This document shows, piece after piece, positions 23,089-31,852 of a DNA stretch of 35,239 nt (the stretch's first letter is position 1; the number at the start of each line of letters is the position of its first letter). The notes beneath the pieces are model-generated. The model did not search any database and was not told where the DNA came from. It saw only the letters and a program-made list of their open reading frames with translations. The DNA lies in assembly GCA_020161975.1 (NCBI GenBank), contig JAIUNP010000004.1, forward strand, positions 1 through 35,239. The letters are read 5' to 3'. This stretch comes from Pseudomonadota bacterium (GTDB taxonomy: Bacteria > Pseudomonadota > Alphaproteobacteria > Rhizobiales > Beijerinckiaceae). Position numbers and translations under genes: made by a program.

Positions 23089-24165
23089 TTACAGGAAATC
23101 TTCGAGGATAACCTTGCCGTCCTGAATGCGCTTCTGTCGCTCGATATCGCGATTGACCATGTCGTGGACCAGCTGGGTGAAGCCGGTCTGGTGACGCCAG
23201 CCGAGAACCTGCTGGGCCTTGGAAGGATCCCCAACCAGCAATTCCACCTCAGCCGGACGGAAATACGCCGGATCCACCTGAACAAGCACTTCGCCGGTTG
23301 CTGAGTCGCGACCGATTTCATCCACACCTGTACCGGACCATTCGACCTTGCGGCCGATGCAACCGAAGGCGGCATCACAGAAATCACGCACGGAGTGCAT
23401 CTCGCCCGTGGCCAGAACATAATCGTCGGGCTTGTCCTGCTGCAGCATCAAATACATGCCATAGACATAGTCACGCGCATCGCCCCAGTCGCGCTTGGCA
23501 TCGAGATTACCCAGCCGGAGCGGTGCGGTCGAACCGAGCGCAATGCCTGCCACCGTCTTGGCAATCTTGCGCGTTACAAAAAGCTCGCCGCGCATGGAGC
23601 CTTCGTGGTTGAACAAGATGCCGTTGGATGCGTGCATGCCGTAGGACTCACGGTAATTCACGGTAATCCAATAGCCATAAAGCTTCGCGACGCCATAGGG
23701 GCTGCGCGGATAGAACGGCGTCGTCTCGCGCTGCGGGATTTCCTGGACCTTACCGTAAAGCTCCGACGTCGAGGCCTGATAAAACCGGCATGTCTCCGTC
23801 AGGCCCGCAAAACGGATAGCCTCGAGCAGGCGAAGGGTGCCGATACCATCGGCGTTGGCTGTATACTCCGGGGCTTCGAAGCTGACAGCCACATGGCTCT
23901 GCGCCGCAAGGTTGTAGATCTCGTCCGGCCGCGTCTGTGCAACGATGCGGTTGAGCGACGGAAAGTCCGTCAAATCACCATAGTGAAGCTTCAGGTTCTC
24001 CACAGGCGCCCCGCCCGCCATGAAAGCGCAGAGACGGTGCACGTTCGGCGCTGAAGACCTGCGAACGATACCATGCACTTCATAGCCCTTGTCGAGCAGA
24101 AGGCGGCAAAGATGAGTGCCATCCTGGCCGGTAATCCCGGTGATAAGTGCAACTTTCTTGGGCAT
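23089..24165 (-). CDS. gmd: GDP-mannose 4,6-dehydratase
   Basis: A 358-residue extended SDR that makes GDP-4-keto-6-deoxy-mannose. Motifs: nucleotide site [30 protein letters not shown], the HYGDLTD stretch, [14 protein letters not shown] (catalytic Ser/Thr and Glu), and [10 protein letters not shown] with Tyr-X3-Lys. The usual NHESPRRGETFVTRKI segment is [16 protein letters not shown] here, so the loop before the conserved Arg-Gly-Glu is altered. Length is normal. It follows the second glycosyltransferase gene after 22 bp and ends at a strong terminator. With the epimerase-like gene at 25632 it should supply a 6-deoxyhexose for the capsule. ATG 24165 suits the family start. Confidence 0.93.
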   Translation of the reverse strand: MPKKVALITGITGQDGTHLCRLLLDKGYEVHGIVRRSSAPNVHRLCAFMAGGAPVENLKLHYGDLTDFPSLNRIVAQTRPDEIYNLAAQSHVAVSFEAPEYTANADGIGTLRLLEAIRFAGLTETCRFYQASTSELYGKVQEIPQRETTPFYPRSPYGVAKLYGYWITVNYRESYGMHASNGILFNHEGSMRGELFVTRKIAKTVAGIALGSTAPLRLGNLDAKRDWGDARDYVYGMYLMLQQDKPDDYVLATGEMHSVRDFCDAAFGCIGRKVEWSGTGVDEIGRDSATGEVLVQVDPAYFRPAEVELLVGDPSKAQQVLGWRHQTGFTQLVHDMVNRDIERQKRIQDGKVILEDFL

Positions 24166-24187
24166 GGGTTTTCTTTCGGATTGCAAG

Positions 24188-25486
24188 TCAGGCGTTGTAC
24201 GTTTTTTCCATCAAGCCAGCCAGCGTGCGGATGTTGAACCGCTCATACGCTGCATCCCGCTCTTTGGAAAAATCTCGGTCAGTGAACTGGATCTTCTGAG
24301 CCAGCTCCATGGCGTTCCCGATATCGAAGGTATTGTAGACTTCGCCGAAATATTTCCGGGCCTCAAAGAACGACAAATTGTTGCTGGCAAACATTCGTGC
24401 GCCGGACTCAAGAGCCAGCACCAGAACGCCCGACATGCTCTGTCCCACTTCAAGATAGGGAAGCACGACCGCATCGCACAGGTGCAGCGCCTCGATGAAG
24501 TCGGGATCAGACAAGTTACCCATGAACCGCATGCGGCGGATCAAATCTTCACGGGCATCATCAAGCGTTGTCGGTCCCTGACCTTTGGCAACCTTGAGTT
24601 TGATCAGCTTGTCCAGCGCCTTTTGCTCTCCGGCAAGACGCCGCTCTTCAATGCTTCGAACACTATCCGTAATCTTCGCAAGGAAGGGGTCGATCTCGGT
24701 GTACTCACGAATCGTCTGAGGATGTTGCGAGCCAAACATCGCCAAGGCATAGTTGGGAGGAAGAAATTCCATGGCGGCAACAGCCGTTTCTACGCCCTTG
24801 TATGCCGAAATATACCCGAAGATGCCGACCAGTTTTGTCCCGGGGTTGAAACCATGCTTGGCAAGGAAAGCTTCCTTGTTTCCCATATCCTTAACCTGAG
24901 CGCGCTCCTCAGGGGTCAGGAATGCCAGAGGATGATCAATACAATTATCGAAGCCGTACATTTCTTTGATGATACGTCGATCACGCTTTGTGTGAACAAA
25001 GACCCATGCATTCTTTTCTTTTGATGCCTCGGCCACTTTGTTCACAACATTCTGATAAAGACGTTCGTACTTGCGACGGTTCATCAGGGCATGAAAATGC
25101 GCGTTTGAGCGGGTCTCAATCCACTGGCCGATGGCATCTGCGATAGTAACGGAAGGCGGATCTACGCGATGCATTGTCACAATAATATTGCGAGAAGCTT
25201 CAATGAGCCAGCCAACGCGGCGCAGGATATCCGCAGGATTGGTGCCATACAGTCCAGCTTCGAACTGTATATTAACACAGTCGAAAGATTTCAGCTTTTC
25301 GGCGATCTCGCGGATGTGTTCATCTGCGTGCTTTTTGAATAGTTTTCCGGATTTCTGTATAAAGAAAAGATCTAACGGGATAACTTCAGTTTCATATGAA
25401 GAAGATAGCGCGTTTTTGAGGACATGCGTGTAAGAAGCATTGCCGCAGCTCTCGTTATAGCTGCTGACGATCGCTAATTTTTTCAT
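24188..25486 (-). CDS. Glycosyltransferase, family 4-like, paralogue of the 21691-22884 gene
   Basis: A 432-residue GT-B enzyme. The start [20 protein letters not shown] parallels LAVISSYDRLCGIANY of its paralogue. Other shared blocks are [11 protein letters not shown]-like [61 protein letters not shown] and [17 protein letters not shown]. It is longer by an inserted Lys/Glu-rich helical segment (about residues 285-325, [18 protein letters not shown]) that the paralogue lacks. ATG 25486 fits the paralogue alignment; an upstream in-frame ATG at 25537 is possible because the ribosome-binding site at 25486 is weak. First gene of a leftward pair with gmd. It probably transfers a sugar, perhaps a GDP-deoxyhexose, to the capsule chain. 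Confidence 0.82.
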   Translation of the reverse strand: MKKLAIVSSYNESCGNASYTHVLKNALSSSYETEVIPLDLFFIQKSGKLFKKHADEHIREIAEKLKSFDCVNIQFEAGLYGTNPADILRRVGWLIEASRNIIVTMHRVDPPSVTIADAIGQWIETRSNAHFHALMNRRKYERLYQNVVNKVAEASKEKNAWVFVHTKRDRRIIKEMYGFDNCIDHPLAFLTPEERAQVKDMGNKEAFLAKHGFNPGTKLVGIFGYISAYKGVETAVAAMEFLPPNYALAMFGSQHPQTIREYTEIDPFLAKITDSVRSIEERRLAGEQKALDKLIKLKVAKGQGPTTLDDAREDLIRRMRFMGNLSDPDFIEALHLCDAVVLPYLEVGQSMSGVLVLALESGARMFASNNLSFFEARKYFGEVYNTFDIGNAMELAQKIQFTDRDFSKERDAAYERFNIRTLAGLMEKTYNA

Positions 25487-25631
25487 TGGAACTGCACCGT
25501 GCTTGACGATCTTATTGCGTGCGGTTAGCACTTTCATTGTCCAAATGTCAATCTTTGTGGGTGCCACGGGTTGCCGCCAGCGCCGTGGATGAACCCGGTG
25601 TCAGTTTCCTGTCTCAAAAGTCGGATGAACT
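25487..25631. promoter_or_regulatory. Divergent intergenic region between glycosyltransferase-gmd and epimerase genes
   Basis: The 145 bp between two divergent starts must carry both promoters. A short inverted pair, CCACGG and CCGTGG, flanks GTTGCCGCCAGCG. No consensus promoter or known operator was recognised. Confidence 0.4.
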
Positions 25632-26555
25632 ATGTCGCGCATCGTTGTTACCGGGGCTAGCGGGGTCGTCGGGCATGCCCTCGTCACTCATTTGAAGGCG
25701 ATGGGGCGAGATGTTGTCCCGCTGGCCGGGCGCGCTGACGTCAATCTCGAATCATTTGATGAGACACTACGCGTTTTCGAGAAGCATAAGCCCAGCGAAG
25801 TCTATCACATCGCGGGCGCCGTTTTCGGCTTGGGAGGCAACTCCGCTTTCCCGGGTGATGCTTATCGTCGTAACGTGCTGATCAATACGCATGTGGTCGA
25901 AGCTTCGCGCTTGGCCGGCGTCGGAAAGATCGTCGCAATGGGGTCGGCTGCCATGTACGCCGATCAGGAAATCCCGTTTTTCCGCGAAGAAGATGTCATG
26001 AAAAACCTGCCCCATAAGTCTGAACAGGCTTATGGTTTCGCCAAGCGGGGGCTGCTTGTGCAGTTGGAGGCTTATCGCCAGCAGTTCGGGTTGGAGTTCG
26101 CCTTTGCCATCGCAACCAACATGTATGGCCCGCATGATCGCTTCGATCCGCGCTACGGCCACGTGATTCCATCGCTGATCACGAAATTTGCATCAGCGGG
26201 ACCCGATGATGTTGTTGAGATTTGGGGTGATGGAAGCCCGACGCGGGACTTTCTTTACGCCGCAGATGCCGCCAAGGGCTTGTCCTTGATGATGGAAAAG
26301 GGGGAGGGGGCTTATAACCTCGCCACAGGGCAGAGCGTCCAGATTGCAGATCTCGTGACGGTTCTTTCTGAGCTGTTCCCCAAAACAAAGTACCGTTGGG
26401 ATACCAGCAAGCCGCTGGGGCAGCTCGCCCGCTCTTACGCTACCGAGCGTTTGGCCAAGCTGGGCTTTGTGCCTGATTTCAGTTTGCGACAGGGTTTGGA
26501 AGAGACTGTCCGTTGGTTTAACGCCAATCAGGATGTCATCCGGCGATATGTGTAA
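25632..26555 (+). CDS. GDP-L-fucose-synthase-like NAD(P)-dependent epimerase/reductase
   Basis: A 307-residue extended SDR. Landmarks of GDP-fucose synthase: nucleotide motif TGASGVVGHAL, DVNLES (where family members read DLxD), VYHIAGAVFGLGGN, NVLINTHVVEAS, YGFAK (Tyr-X3-Lys), TNMYGPHDRFDPRYGHVIPS and EIWGDGSPTRDFLY. The catalytic His of the GHVIP segment is kept. However, the position of the epimerising Cys (GSSCIY in the E. coli enzyme) reads GSAAMY, so the acid/base Cys is replaced by Ala. It may therefore be a pure 4-ketoreductase or make a different deoxysugar from the Gmd product. The ribosome-binding site is weak. It is followed after 30 bp by a glycosyltransferase in the same direction. 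Confidence 0.82.
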   Translation: MSRIVVTGASGVVGHALVTHLKAMGRDVVPLAGRADVNLESFDETLRVFEKHKPSEVYHIAGAVFGLGGNSAFPGDAYRRNVLINTHVVEASRLAGVGKIVAMGSAAMYADQEIPFFREEDVMKNLPHKSEQAYGFAKRGLLVQLEAYRQQFGLEFAFAIATNMYGPHDRFDPRYGHVIPSLITKFASAGPDDVVEIWGDGSPTRDFLYAADAAKGLSLMMEKGEGAYNLATGQSVQIADLVTVLSELFPKTKYRWDTSKPLGQLARSYATERLAKLGFVPDFSLRQGLEETVRWFNANQDVIRRYV

Positions 26556-26585
26556 GTTGAGGGGCGGTTAGCTGTCGGAAAAGAC

Positions 26586-27842
26586 GTGGGAACAGAGTTC
26601 GCTTATGACTTTTCGGGGTTCGCCAGTAATCTCTTTCAATCTGGCCCGACGGGTATCTCGCGGGTCGATGTAGAGGGTGCCCGCTACTTCGCCAGCACCT
26701 ACCCGCAGGAAACGGTGGGTCTCCATCAGCTTTACAGGATTTCTACGCGCTTCCCGGCCTCCACATTGTCCAATCTCGTTCAGCGGGTGGAGGATGGCTG
26801 GAGTGACTTCCCGGATTCAGAGCAGCGTGACGCCATTCTGGCTTGGCTCCGTGATGGCAGCAGGCCAGCGCGTTCGACAAAGACTGTTTCTGGGCACTCC
26901 TTCGCGGCGGATGCTGTCCGTCTCCTTCGGGGATGGCCATGGCACAGGTTCGGGTGTCCAGTGCCCGATGGGTGCAACTACATCAACGTCTCCTATGCAA
27001 ATGCCCGTCCACCGGGATCTTTGGCTTGGCTCAGAAGGCGGCCCGGCGTGCGCGCCTTTTTCATGGTGCACGATCTCATCCCGCTCAATCGTCCAGAGTG
27101 GTTTTGGGATGGATTGGAGGACGTGTTCCGGCGCCAAATCGAGTTGATTCTTGGTCTTGCGTCGGGAATTTTTACGCCAAGTGAGGTGGTTGCCAGTGCC
27201 GTCCGGGAGCATGCCATCACTTTGGGGCTGCCTGATTTGCCCGTTCGCGCCGTTCATCTGCCCACCTCTTCGGCTTTTCACCAAACCCTTGGCGATGGGG
27301 AGCTGCCCCCCTTCTTCGTGATGTGCGGCACGATTGAGCCGCGCAAGAATCACATGTTGATCCTGGATATCTGGGGCGAGATGGCGCGCAGGGGGCTGGA
27401 TGTCCCCAAGCTCCTGCTGTTCGGCAAGCGGGGGTGGAAAAATGAAGCCGTTTTTGAGCGACTGGAGCAAGACCACGCTCTCAGGCCGCATGTTTTGGAA
27501 ATCGCCGACATCTCGACGCCAGATCTTGCTTTTTTTGTTTCCCGAGCCCGGGCTTTGCTCATGCCCTCATTTGATGAGGGGTTCGGGTTACCTGTTGCGG
27601 AAGGGTTGGCATGCGGGACGCCCGTTGTTGCATCCGATATTCCTGTCTTCCGCGAGATCGCGAAGGGCTGCGCCACGTTGTGTGATCCTGGGCGACAGCA
27701 AGACTGGATGTCCGCGATTATGTGGCTAAGCACACAGGGCGAGGCGACAGAAAAGGCGCGCCTGATGGCGCGCCAGTTTCCCCATCGTACATGGTCGAAC
27801 TTTTATGATGATGTGGTCGCGTTTGTCCGCCACCCGCTGTGA
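26586..27842 (+). CDS. Glycosyltransferase group 1 (GT4), mannosyltransferase-like
   Basis: A 418-residue GT-B glycosyltransferase starting with GTG (GGAAAAGA upstream). The N-terminal acceptor domain has DFSGFASNLFQSGPTGISRV and FFMVHDLIPLNRPEWF. The C-terminal donor domain has FVMCGTIEPRKNHMLILDIW, LLFGKRGWKN and the E-X7-E-type motif MPSFDEGFGLPVAEGLACG, followed by TPVVASDIPVFREIA. The closest resemblance is to mannosyl- or rhamnosyltransferases of capsule and O-antigen clusters. It is co-directional with the epimerase-like gene 30 bp upstream and ends 13 bp from the convergent kpsE stop, with no terminator between them. Confidence 0.9.
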   Translation: MGTEFAYDFSGFASNLFQSGPTGISRVDVEGARYFASTYPQETVGLHQLYRISTRFPASTLSNLVQRVEDGWSDFPDSEQRDAILAWLRDGSRPARSTKTVSGHSFAADAVRLLRGWPWHRFGCPVPDGCNYINVSYANARPPGSLAWLRRRPGVRAFFMVHDLIPLNRPEWFWDGLEDVFRRQIELILGLASGIFTPSEVVASAVREHAITLGLPDLPVRAVHLPTSSAFHQTLGDGELPPFFVMCGTIEPRKNHMLILDIWGEMARRGLDVPKLLLFGKRGWKNEAVFERLEQDHALRPHVLEIADISTPDLAFFVSRARALLMPSFDEGFGLPVAEGLACGTPVVASDIPVFREIAKGCATLCDPGRQQDWMSAIMWLSTQGEATEKARLMARQFPHRTWSNFYDDVVAFVRHPL

Positions 27843-27855
27843 AAGGTCTATCTGT

Positions 27856-29166
27856 TCACATGTGGTCGCGAATAGAAGAAACTAGCAAAAGACCAAGCCC
27901 CCAGACGCCAAAGAAAATCGCAATCATCGTCAAGGCGTTGCGCGTGCGCTTTGGATATAGAGCGTCTTCAGCAAGGCTTGGGCGAACAAATGTCGCAAGA
28001 TACTTTTGCTGGCGCTCTGCCTCGATGCGCGCCTTTTGAAGCAATTCAAGCGCTGTGGCGTAATATCTTTCTGAAAACTGCTTTTCAATTTCCGCGTTTT
28101 CATATTCGCTGATGACGCGAGACAGAGTGTCTGCGCCCGATGTGCCAGACGCAGCTGTTACCTCTCCCTGCAGCTTCGTAATTTCTGCCTCAAGCGACGC
28201 TATGCGCGTCCTCAATACACCCAAGATCGGCGAGCCCGCGGCCAGAAAGGTTCTCTGGGATTGCATTTCAGCCTGTGCCAAAGTCAGTTCCCCACGCAGC
28301 TTGGCGATGAGGCCCAGCGTTGTTTCTGCGTTTTTGCGCGGGTCGAGGATGCCCTCCTTGTCGCGCAGCTGACGCAGCGCCACCTGCGCCTTCAGCAAAC
28401 GACTTTCGGACTTGAGAACTTCCTGTTCTGCAAATTGGACAGAGTCCTTTCTCGCCTTCATGGACAGGTCATTCACCAGAGCCTCCGAGAGGGCGTGAAT
28501 CTCCTTCGCCACCGTCAACGCATCCTCGCGCGTGAAAGCGCGAACGCGAACAACAACAGTGCTCGTGGAGTTCTCGTAAAAGCTGTCCGTCTGCTTCTTC
28601 CAATAATCGACAAGATCTTCGATTGAGTTCTTGGGGTTGAAGCGTGACAGGAAGTCAGCGTCCTTGTTGGCGAATATGCTCCTCAAATCGATCTTTGACT
28701 GAATCTGATCAATGATTTCACGACTCTGAATGTATTGGATCAGAGCATGGGAGTCCGTCCCTGATTGGTCTGCCACGCCAAGACCACGCAGCAACCCAGA
28801 GCTTTGAACCGATGCGGACTCCATGGAGCGGATGCCAAAGCGGGTCTCGGAAACAAATTGGTCGGCAGCAATCCCATAATTGTAGATGAGCGCGAGCAGG
28901 CTCGGCAGGACAGCAACAAGCAGAAAGGAAATCAGCTTCCAGCGCGGACGCCGCCCCCCCCCTTCGGAGGTGAAAACCAGAGCGGTACGTATCGGCTCAA
29001 GCGCCTTCATGGCGCTTCGGGCGGAAGCCAGACTTCCGCGATCCGGTAACGGTGAAATGGCCCCCTGCTGTTCGGTGGGGTCGCCAGCAACGGGAGCGCC
29101 AGCTGCGACGGTTGCCGGGCCGGGGTGGACCGCAACAAGGCGTTCACTTGGTCTGGTTCCGGTCAT
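27856..29166 (-). CDS. kpsE: Capsule export inner-membrane/periplasmic adaptor (KpsE/BexC/CtrB type)
   Basis: A 436-residue protein of the polysaccharide co-polymerase class. A cytoplasmic Pro/Ala-rich N-terminus of about 75 residues leads to the first membrane span (about 77-97, KLISFLLVAVLPSLLALIYN). A periplasmic part with long coiled-coils follows (about 220-380, QEVLKSESRLLKAQVALRQL and YYATALELLQKARIEAERQQ), and a C-terminal span (about 412-431) precedes SSIRDHM. It joins the KpsMT pump to the outer-membrane lipoprotein at 19672. The N-terminal extension is longer than in E. coli KpsE. The ATG overlaps the kpsT stop, so the gene is the last of a coupled kpsM-kpsT-kpsE operon. Confidence 0.93.
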   Translation of the reverse strand: MTGTRPSERLVAVHPGPATVAAGAPVAGDPTEQQGAISPLPDRGSLASARSAMKALEPIRTALVFTSEGGGRRPRWKLISFLLVAVLPSLLALIYNYGIAADQFVSETRFGIRSMESASVQSSGLLRGLGVADQSGTDSHALIQYIQSREIIDQIQSKIDLRSIFANKDADFLSRFNPKNSIEDLVDYWKKQTDSFYENSTSTVVVRVRAFTREDALTVAKEIHALSEALVNDLSMKARKDSVQFAEQEVLKSESRLLKAQVALRQLRDKEGILDPRKNAETTLGLIAKLRGELTLAQAEMQSQRTFLAAGSPILGVLRTRIASLEAEITKLQGEVTAASGTSGADTLSRVISEYENAEIEKQFSERYYATALELLQKARIEAERQQKYLATFVRPSLAEDALYPKRTRNALTMIAIFFGVWGLGLLLVSSIRDHM

Positions 29167-29816
29167 CCTGCGAGAACCTTGTAATGTTCCATTGCTCCCT
29201 CGAGGCTGTTGTAGAGCGTTAAGGAGCCATCGTGGAGCACGGCACCCATATCACAATAGTTTCGGATCGTGTCGATATTGTGGGACACCAGAATGATATC
29301 TGCGTGGAGTACTCTTTTCTGAAACTCCTGCAAGGCCTTACGTCTGAAACGGCTGTCGCCCACTTCCGTGATTTCATCAATGAGGTAGACATCGAAGTTC
29401 ACCGCGAGGCAGGTGCCGAAGGCCAGCTTGGAGCGCATGCCCGAGGAGTATGTGTTCATCGGCATGTCGAAATAGGATCCGATTTCGGCAAACCACTGAA
29501 CGTAGTCCACGGTCTCATCCACGTTCAGCCCGTAGACGCGAGCGATGAAGCGAACGTTCTCCCGACCTGTCATGGAGTGGTGGAAGCAGGAGTCGAACCC
29601 GAGAGGAAAGGACACAAGCCCCTGTCGGATAACGCGCCCCTTGTCTGGAGCTTCCGCACCAGCCAGAATTTTGATCAATGTTGATTTGCCGGCGCCATTG
29701 AGGCCGAAAATCCCGATGTTGCGTCCTTCGGGAAACTCAATCGATACATCGCGCAAGACGGTTTTTCGTCCGTTGCGCGTTTTGAAGTCCTTGCTGACCC
29801 CCTCGAAGATAATCAT
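29163..29816 (-). CDS. kpsT: Capsule ABC exporter ATPase (KpsT/BexA/CtrD type)
   Basis: A 217-residue ATPase. Walker A FGLNGAGKSTL (about 38-48), the family-typical short Q-loop region (GFDSCFHHSMTGRENVRFIA), signature YSSGMRSKLAF, Walker B VYLIDEITEVGD and H-loop LVSHNIDTIR are all present. Length matches KpsT/BexA. It energises transfer of capsule polymer across the inner membrane with the permease encoded just upstream; both ends overlap neighbours by 4 bp, indicating coupled, stoichiometric synthesis. Confidence 0.95.
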   Translation of the reverse strand: MIIFEGVSKDFKTRNGRKTVLRDVSIEFPEGRNIGIFGLNGAGKSTLIKILAGAEAPDKGRVIRQGLVSFPLGFDSCFHHSMTGRENVRFIARVYGLNVDETVDYVQWFAEIGSYFDMPMNTYSSGMRSKLAFGTCLAVNFDVYLIDEITEVGDSRFRRKALQEFQKRVLHADIILVSHNIDTIRNYCDMGAVLHDGSLTLYNSLEGAMEHYKVLAG

Positions 29817-31732
29817 TCGATTTCAAGCAACTTATGTCGGAACATGCGCTCGGCCAGAACCCCGACGCTGACCAGCGCAATGCTCACTGCTGCCAGATAC
29901 TCAAGGCGAAGCCAAGGGGGATCGTGTCCTTCAAACATCGAGGTTCGGAACAGTTCGATGCTTTGGAAGATTGGACCCCATTCGAGAATCTGGCGCACTT
30001 CCACAGGCATCATCGAGGGGACGTAGAAAATACCGGATGTAAAATACATGATCGCGATCGAGATGGACCATACTTTCTCCCAAGTATGAAAGAAGGCCAT
30101 CAAAATGGCATTGATAACACCTGCACCAAAAGCGCACCCGCCCAGAAGAATGAATGTCAGCATGAAGTTGAGGATATCTTTTGGCATAGCATCATAGCCC
30201 AATAGGGCAAAAGCACTTAGCAAAACCAAAGCAACAAAAAATTCCGTCGCGATTTCAAGGATGGCGCGCGACATGAAAACATCAAGTGTAGTGACAGGCG
30301 GTAACTGCAACAGCTGTCTGTTGGCTCGAACCGCAAACATCAGTGCGCCACCAGTATGCGTGAAAAGGTGATAGGGAATAATGCCAGTGAAGTAGAACAA
30401 GGCAAAACTATTGCCGATCGGGGGGTCACCCTTAGCCGTAAACTGGATAATGGCCACAAGAAGGGAAATATGGGCCAAGGGTTCAAAAAGCGCCCAAAGG
30501 TAGCCCAGTTTTGCCCGCCCAAATCGTCCCTGAATCTCGCGCAAGATCAGCGCACCGAGCACACGGAGCTGTGTGCGGAACGCATCCATTGCAGTGAACT
30601 TGCGCCGGGGAGGGCGGCTTTGTGCGGCTTGCCGTTTGAGCGCTGCCAGGCTGTTTCCATCGATCGGCGTGGAGCCTTCCGTCAGGAAGCGACGTGTCAA
30701 AATATGCAGCATCGAGCGGCCGATAGGTTCGTCATCAGGCTTGTGCCGCATGACGGCCGCGCCATAGGGAACCGCCTCTGAGTATCGCCCCAGCTCCGTA
30801 TTGGCCGCAAAGCTGACCCGCAGGGCTTCGTCATGCATGGGGTCGAGGTCAAGGACCGCGCGCATGTCTTCGAGCGCCTCCTCGTAGCGCCCCAGAGAGC
30901 ACAAGACGATTCCCCGGTGCAATCTCAGGCCGATATGTTCAGCGTCGAGCGCGAGCCCCGCAGAGGCCGCATCAATCGAGCCAAGCGGGTCGTTGGCGGC
31001 ATTGCGCGACACACTCATCAAGTGCCAGAGATCCGCCGTTTTCGTCTGCGCGGTGTCAAAGATCGCCTCTAGACACTGGAGGGCTTCATCATAGCGCCCA
31101 TTCACGAGGAGATTGTGGACGTGGCCCTGAATGTAGGTCGGATTATCCGGTTCAAGCTCCCAGGCACGAGTCGCGAAAGCAGCAGCCTGCGTTCGCCGCT
31201 CCAACGCTCCGGCAGCCACACTGAGGTGATAGAAAATCAGGGCGTCATTGCCATGCGCCCGCGCAGCCCGGACCAGATAATTGGCCGCTTCGAGAGTTCT
31301 GCCGAAAAAATTGAGCAGAACACCACAGTGGCGGGCAAATTCCCAATTTTCCGGCGCACCATCTGACGCCTTGATGGCGTGCCGAACGGACGCTTCCAAT
31401 GCGCCCTGTGCGGCCAGAAAGCCACTTAACTGGCGATGTTGTTCGGCATCCAGAAGACTCGCCTGATCAAGAACCTGCAGAGCCGATATCGCCTCGGCCT
31501 GGTTTTGTGTCGCACTGAAGATGACCGCACAATGAGACGCCACGGCGAGATTGCCGGGAGCCAGATCTCGTGCCAGACGCGCCTTTTCGAGCGCCAGCGG
31601 CATACGACCGAGTGCGAGTGCCGCCTGCGACTCACCGAGAGCTTTCATGGCCTCGGCTTCCTGCGCAGGCGCGCTGCTGCCGAGCTTGTCCTGAGAAAAC
31701 GACTCCTGTGGGTCCATTGACTTCGCTGTCAC
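29813..31732 (-). CDS. kpsM: TPR domain fused to capsule export permease (KpsM/BexB/CtrC type)
   Basis: A 639-residue fusion. Residues 30 to about 345 are tetratricopeptide-like helical repeats (examples: YDEALQCLEAIFDTAQ; GLRLHRGIVLCSLGRYEEAL followed by EDMRAVLDLDP), without a signal peptide, so they should be cytoplasmic. Residues about 378-639 are a complete ABC-2 permease: amphipathic start (FRTQLRVLGALILREIQGRF), RAKLGYLWALFEP, six membrane spans and a basic end. KpsM proteins normally have about 260 residues, so the TPR part is extra. No ribosome-binding site is visible before the internal Met at about 30589, so a separate KpsM start is unlikely. First gene of the kpsM-kpsT-kpsE operon. 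The TPR domain could recruit polymer-synthesis enzymes; this is inferred. Confidence 0.92.
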   Translation of the reverse strand: MTAKSMDPQESFSQDKLGSSAPAQEAEAMKALGESQAALALGRMPLALEKARLARDLAPGNLAVASHCAVIFSATQNQAEAISALQVLDQASLLDAEQHRQLSGFLAAQGALEASVRHAIKASDGAPENWEFARHCGVLLNFFGRTLEAANYLVRAARAHGNDALIFYHLSVAAGALERRTQAAAFATRAWELEPDNPTYIQGHVHNLLVNGRYDEALQCLEAIFDTAQTKTADLWHLMSVSRNAANDPLGSIDAASAGLALDAEHIGLRLHRGIVLCSLGRYEEALEDMRAVLDLDPMHDEALRVSFAANTELGRYSEAVPYGAAVMRHKPDDEPIGRSMLHILTRRFLTEGSTPIDGNSLAALKRQAAQSRPPRRKFTAMDAFRTQLRVLGALILREIQGRFGRAKLGYLWALFEPLAHISLLVAIIQFTAKGDPPIGNSFALFYFTGIIPYHLFTHTGGALMFAVRANRQLLQLPPVTTLDVFMSRAILEIATEFFVALVLLSAFALLGYDAMPKDILNFMLTFILLGGCAFGAGVINAILMAFFHTWEKVWSISIAIMYFTSGIFYVPSMMPVEVRQILEWGPIFQSIELFRTSMFEGHDPPWLRLEYLAAVSIALVSVGVLAERMFRHKLLEIE

Positions 31733-31784
31733 CTCGACTGGGTTCCGGACGACGACGAACCGGACGCGCGCCTTCTAGATAACG

Positions 31785-31816
31785 AAAAAAGAAGGCGACA
31801 TGAACATGTCGCCTTC
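31785..31816 (-). terminator. Rho-independent terminator of the RTX protease gene (leftward)
   Basis: On the minus strand GAAGGCGACATG and CATGTCGCCTTC form a perfect 12-bp stem with a two-base loop, followed by TTTTTT. It lies 36 bases after the protease stop and 52 bases before the kpsM start, separating the two leftward transcription units. Confidence 0.92.
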
Positions 31817-31852
31817 ATGATTATTGCCAAGCGAGAGAGATTTTTCCGGTGC

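Noticed and set aside
29813-31732. Two separate genes (TPR protein and KpsM) merged by sequencing error
   Set aside because: The frame is continuous, coding character does not drop at the joint, and no ribosome-binding site precedes the internal Met. A fusion is the simpler reading, although resequencing would settle it.
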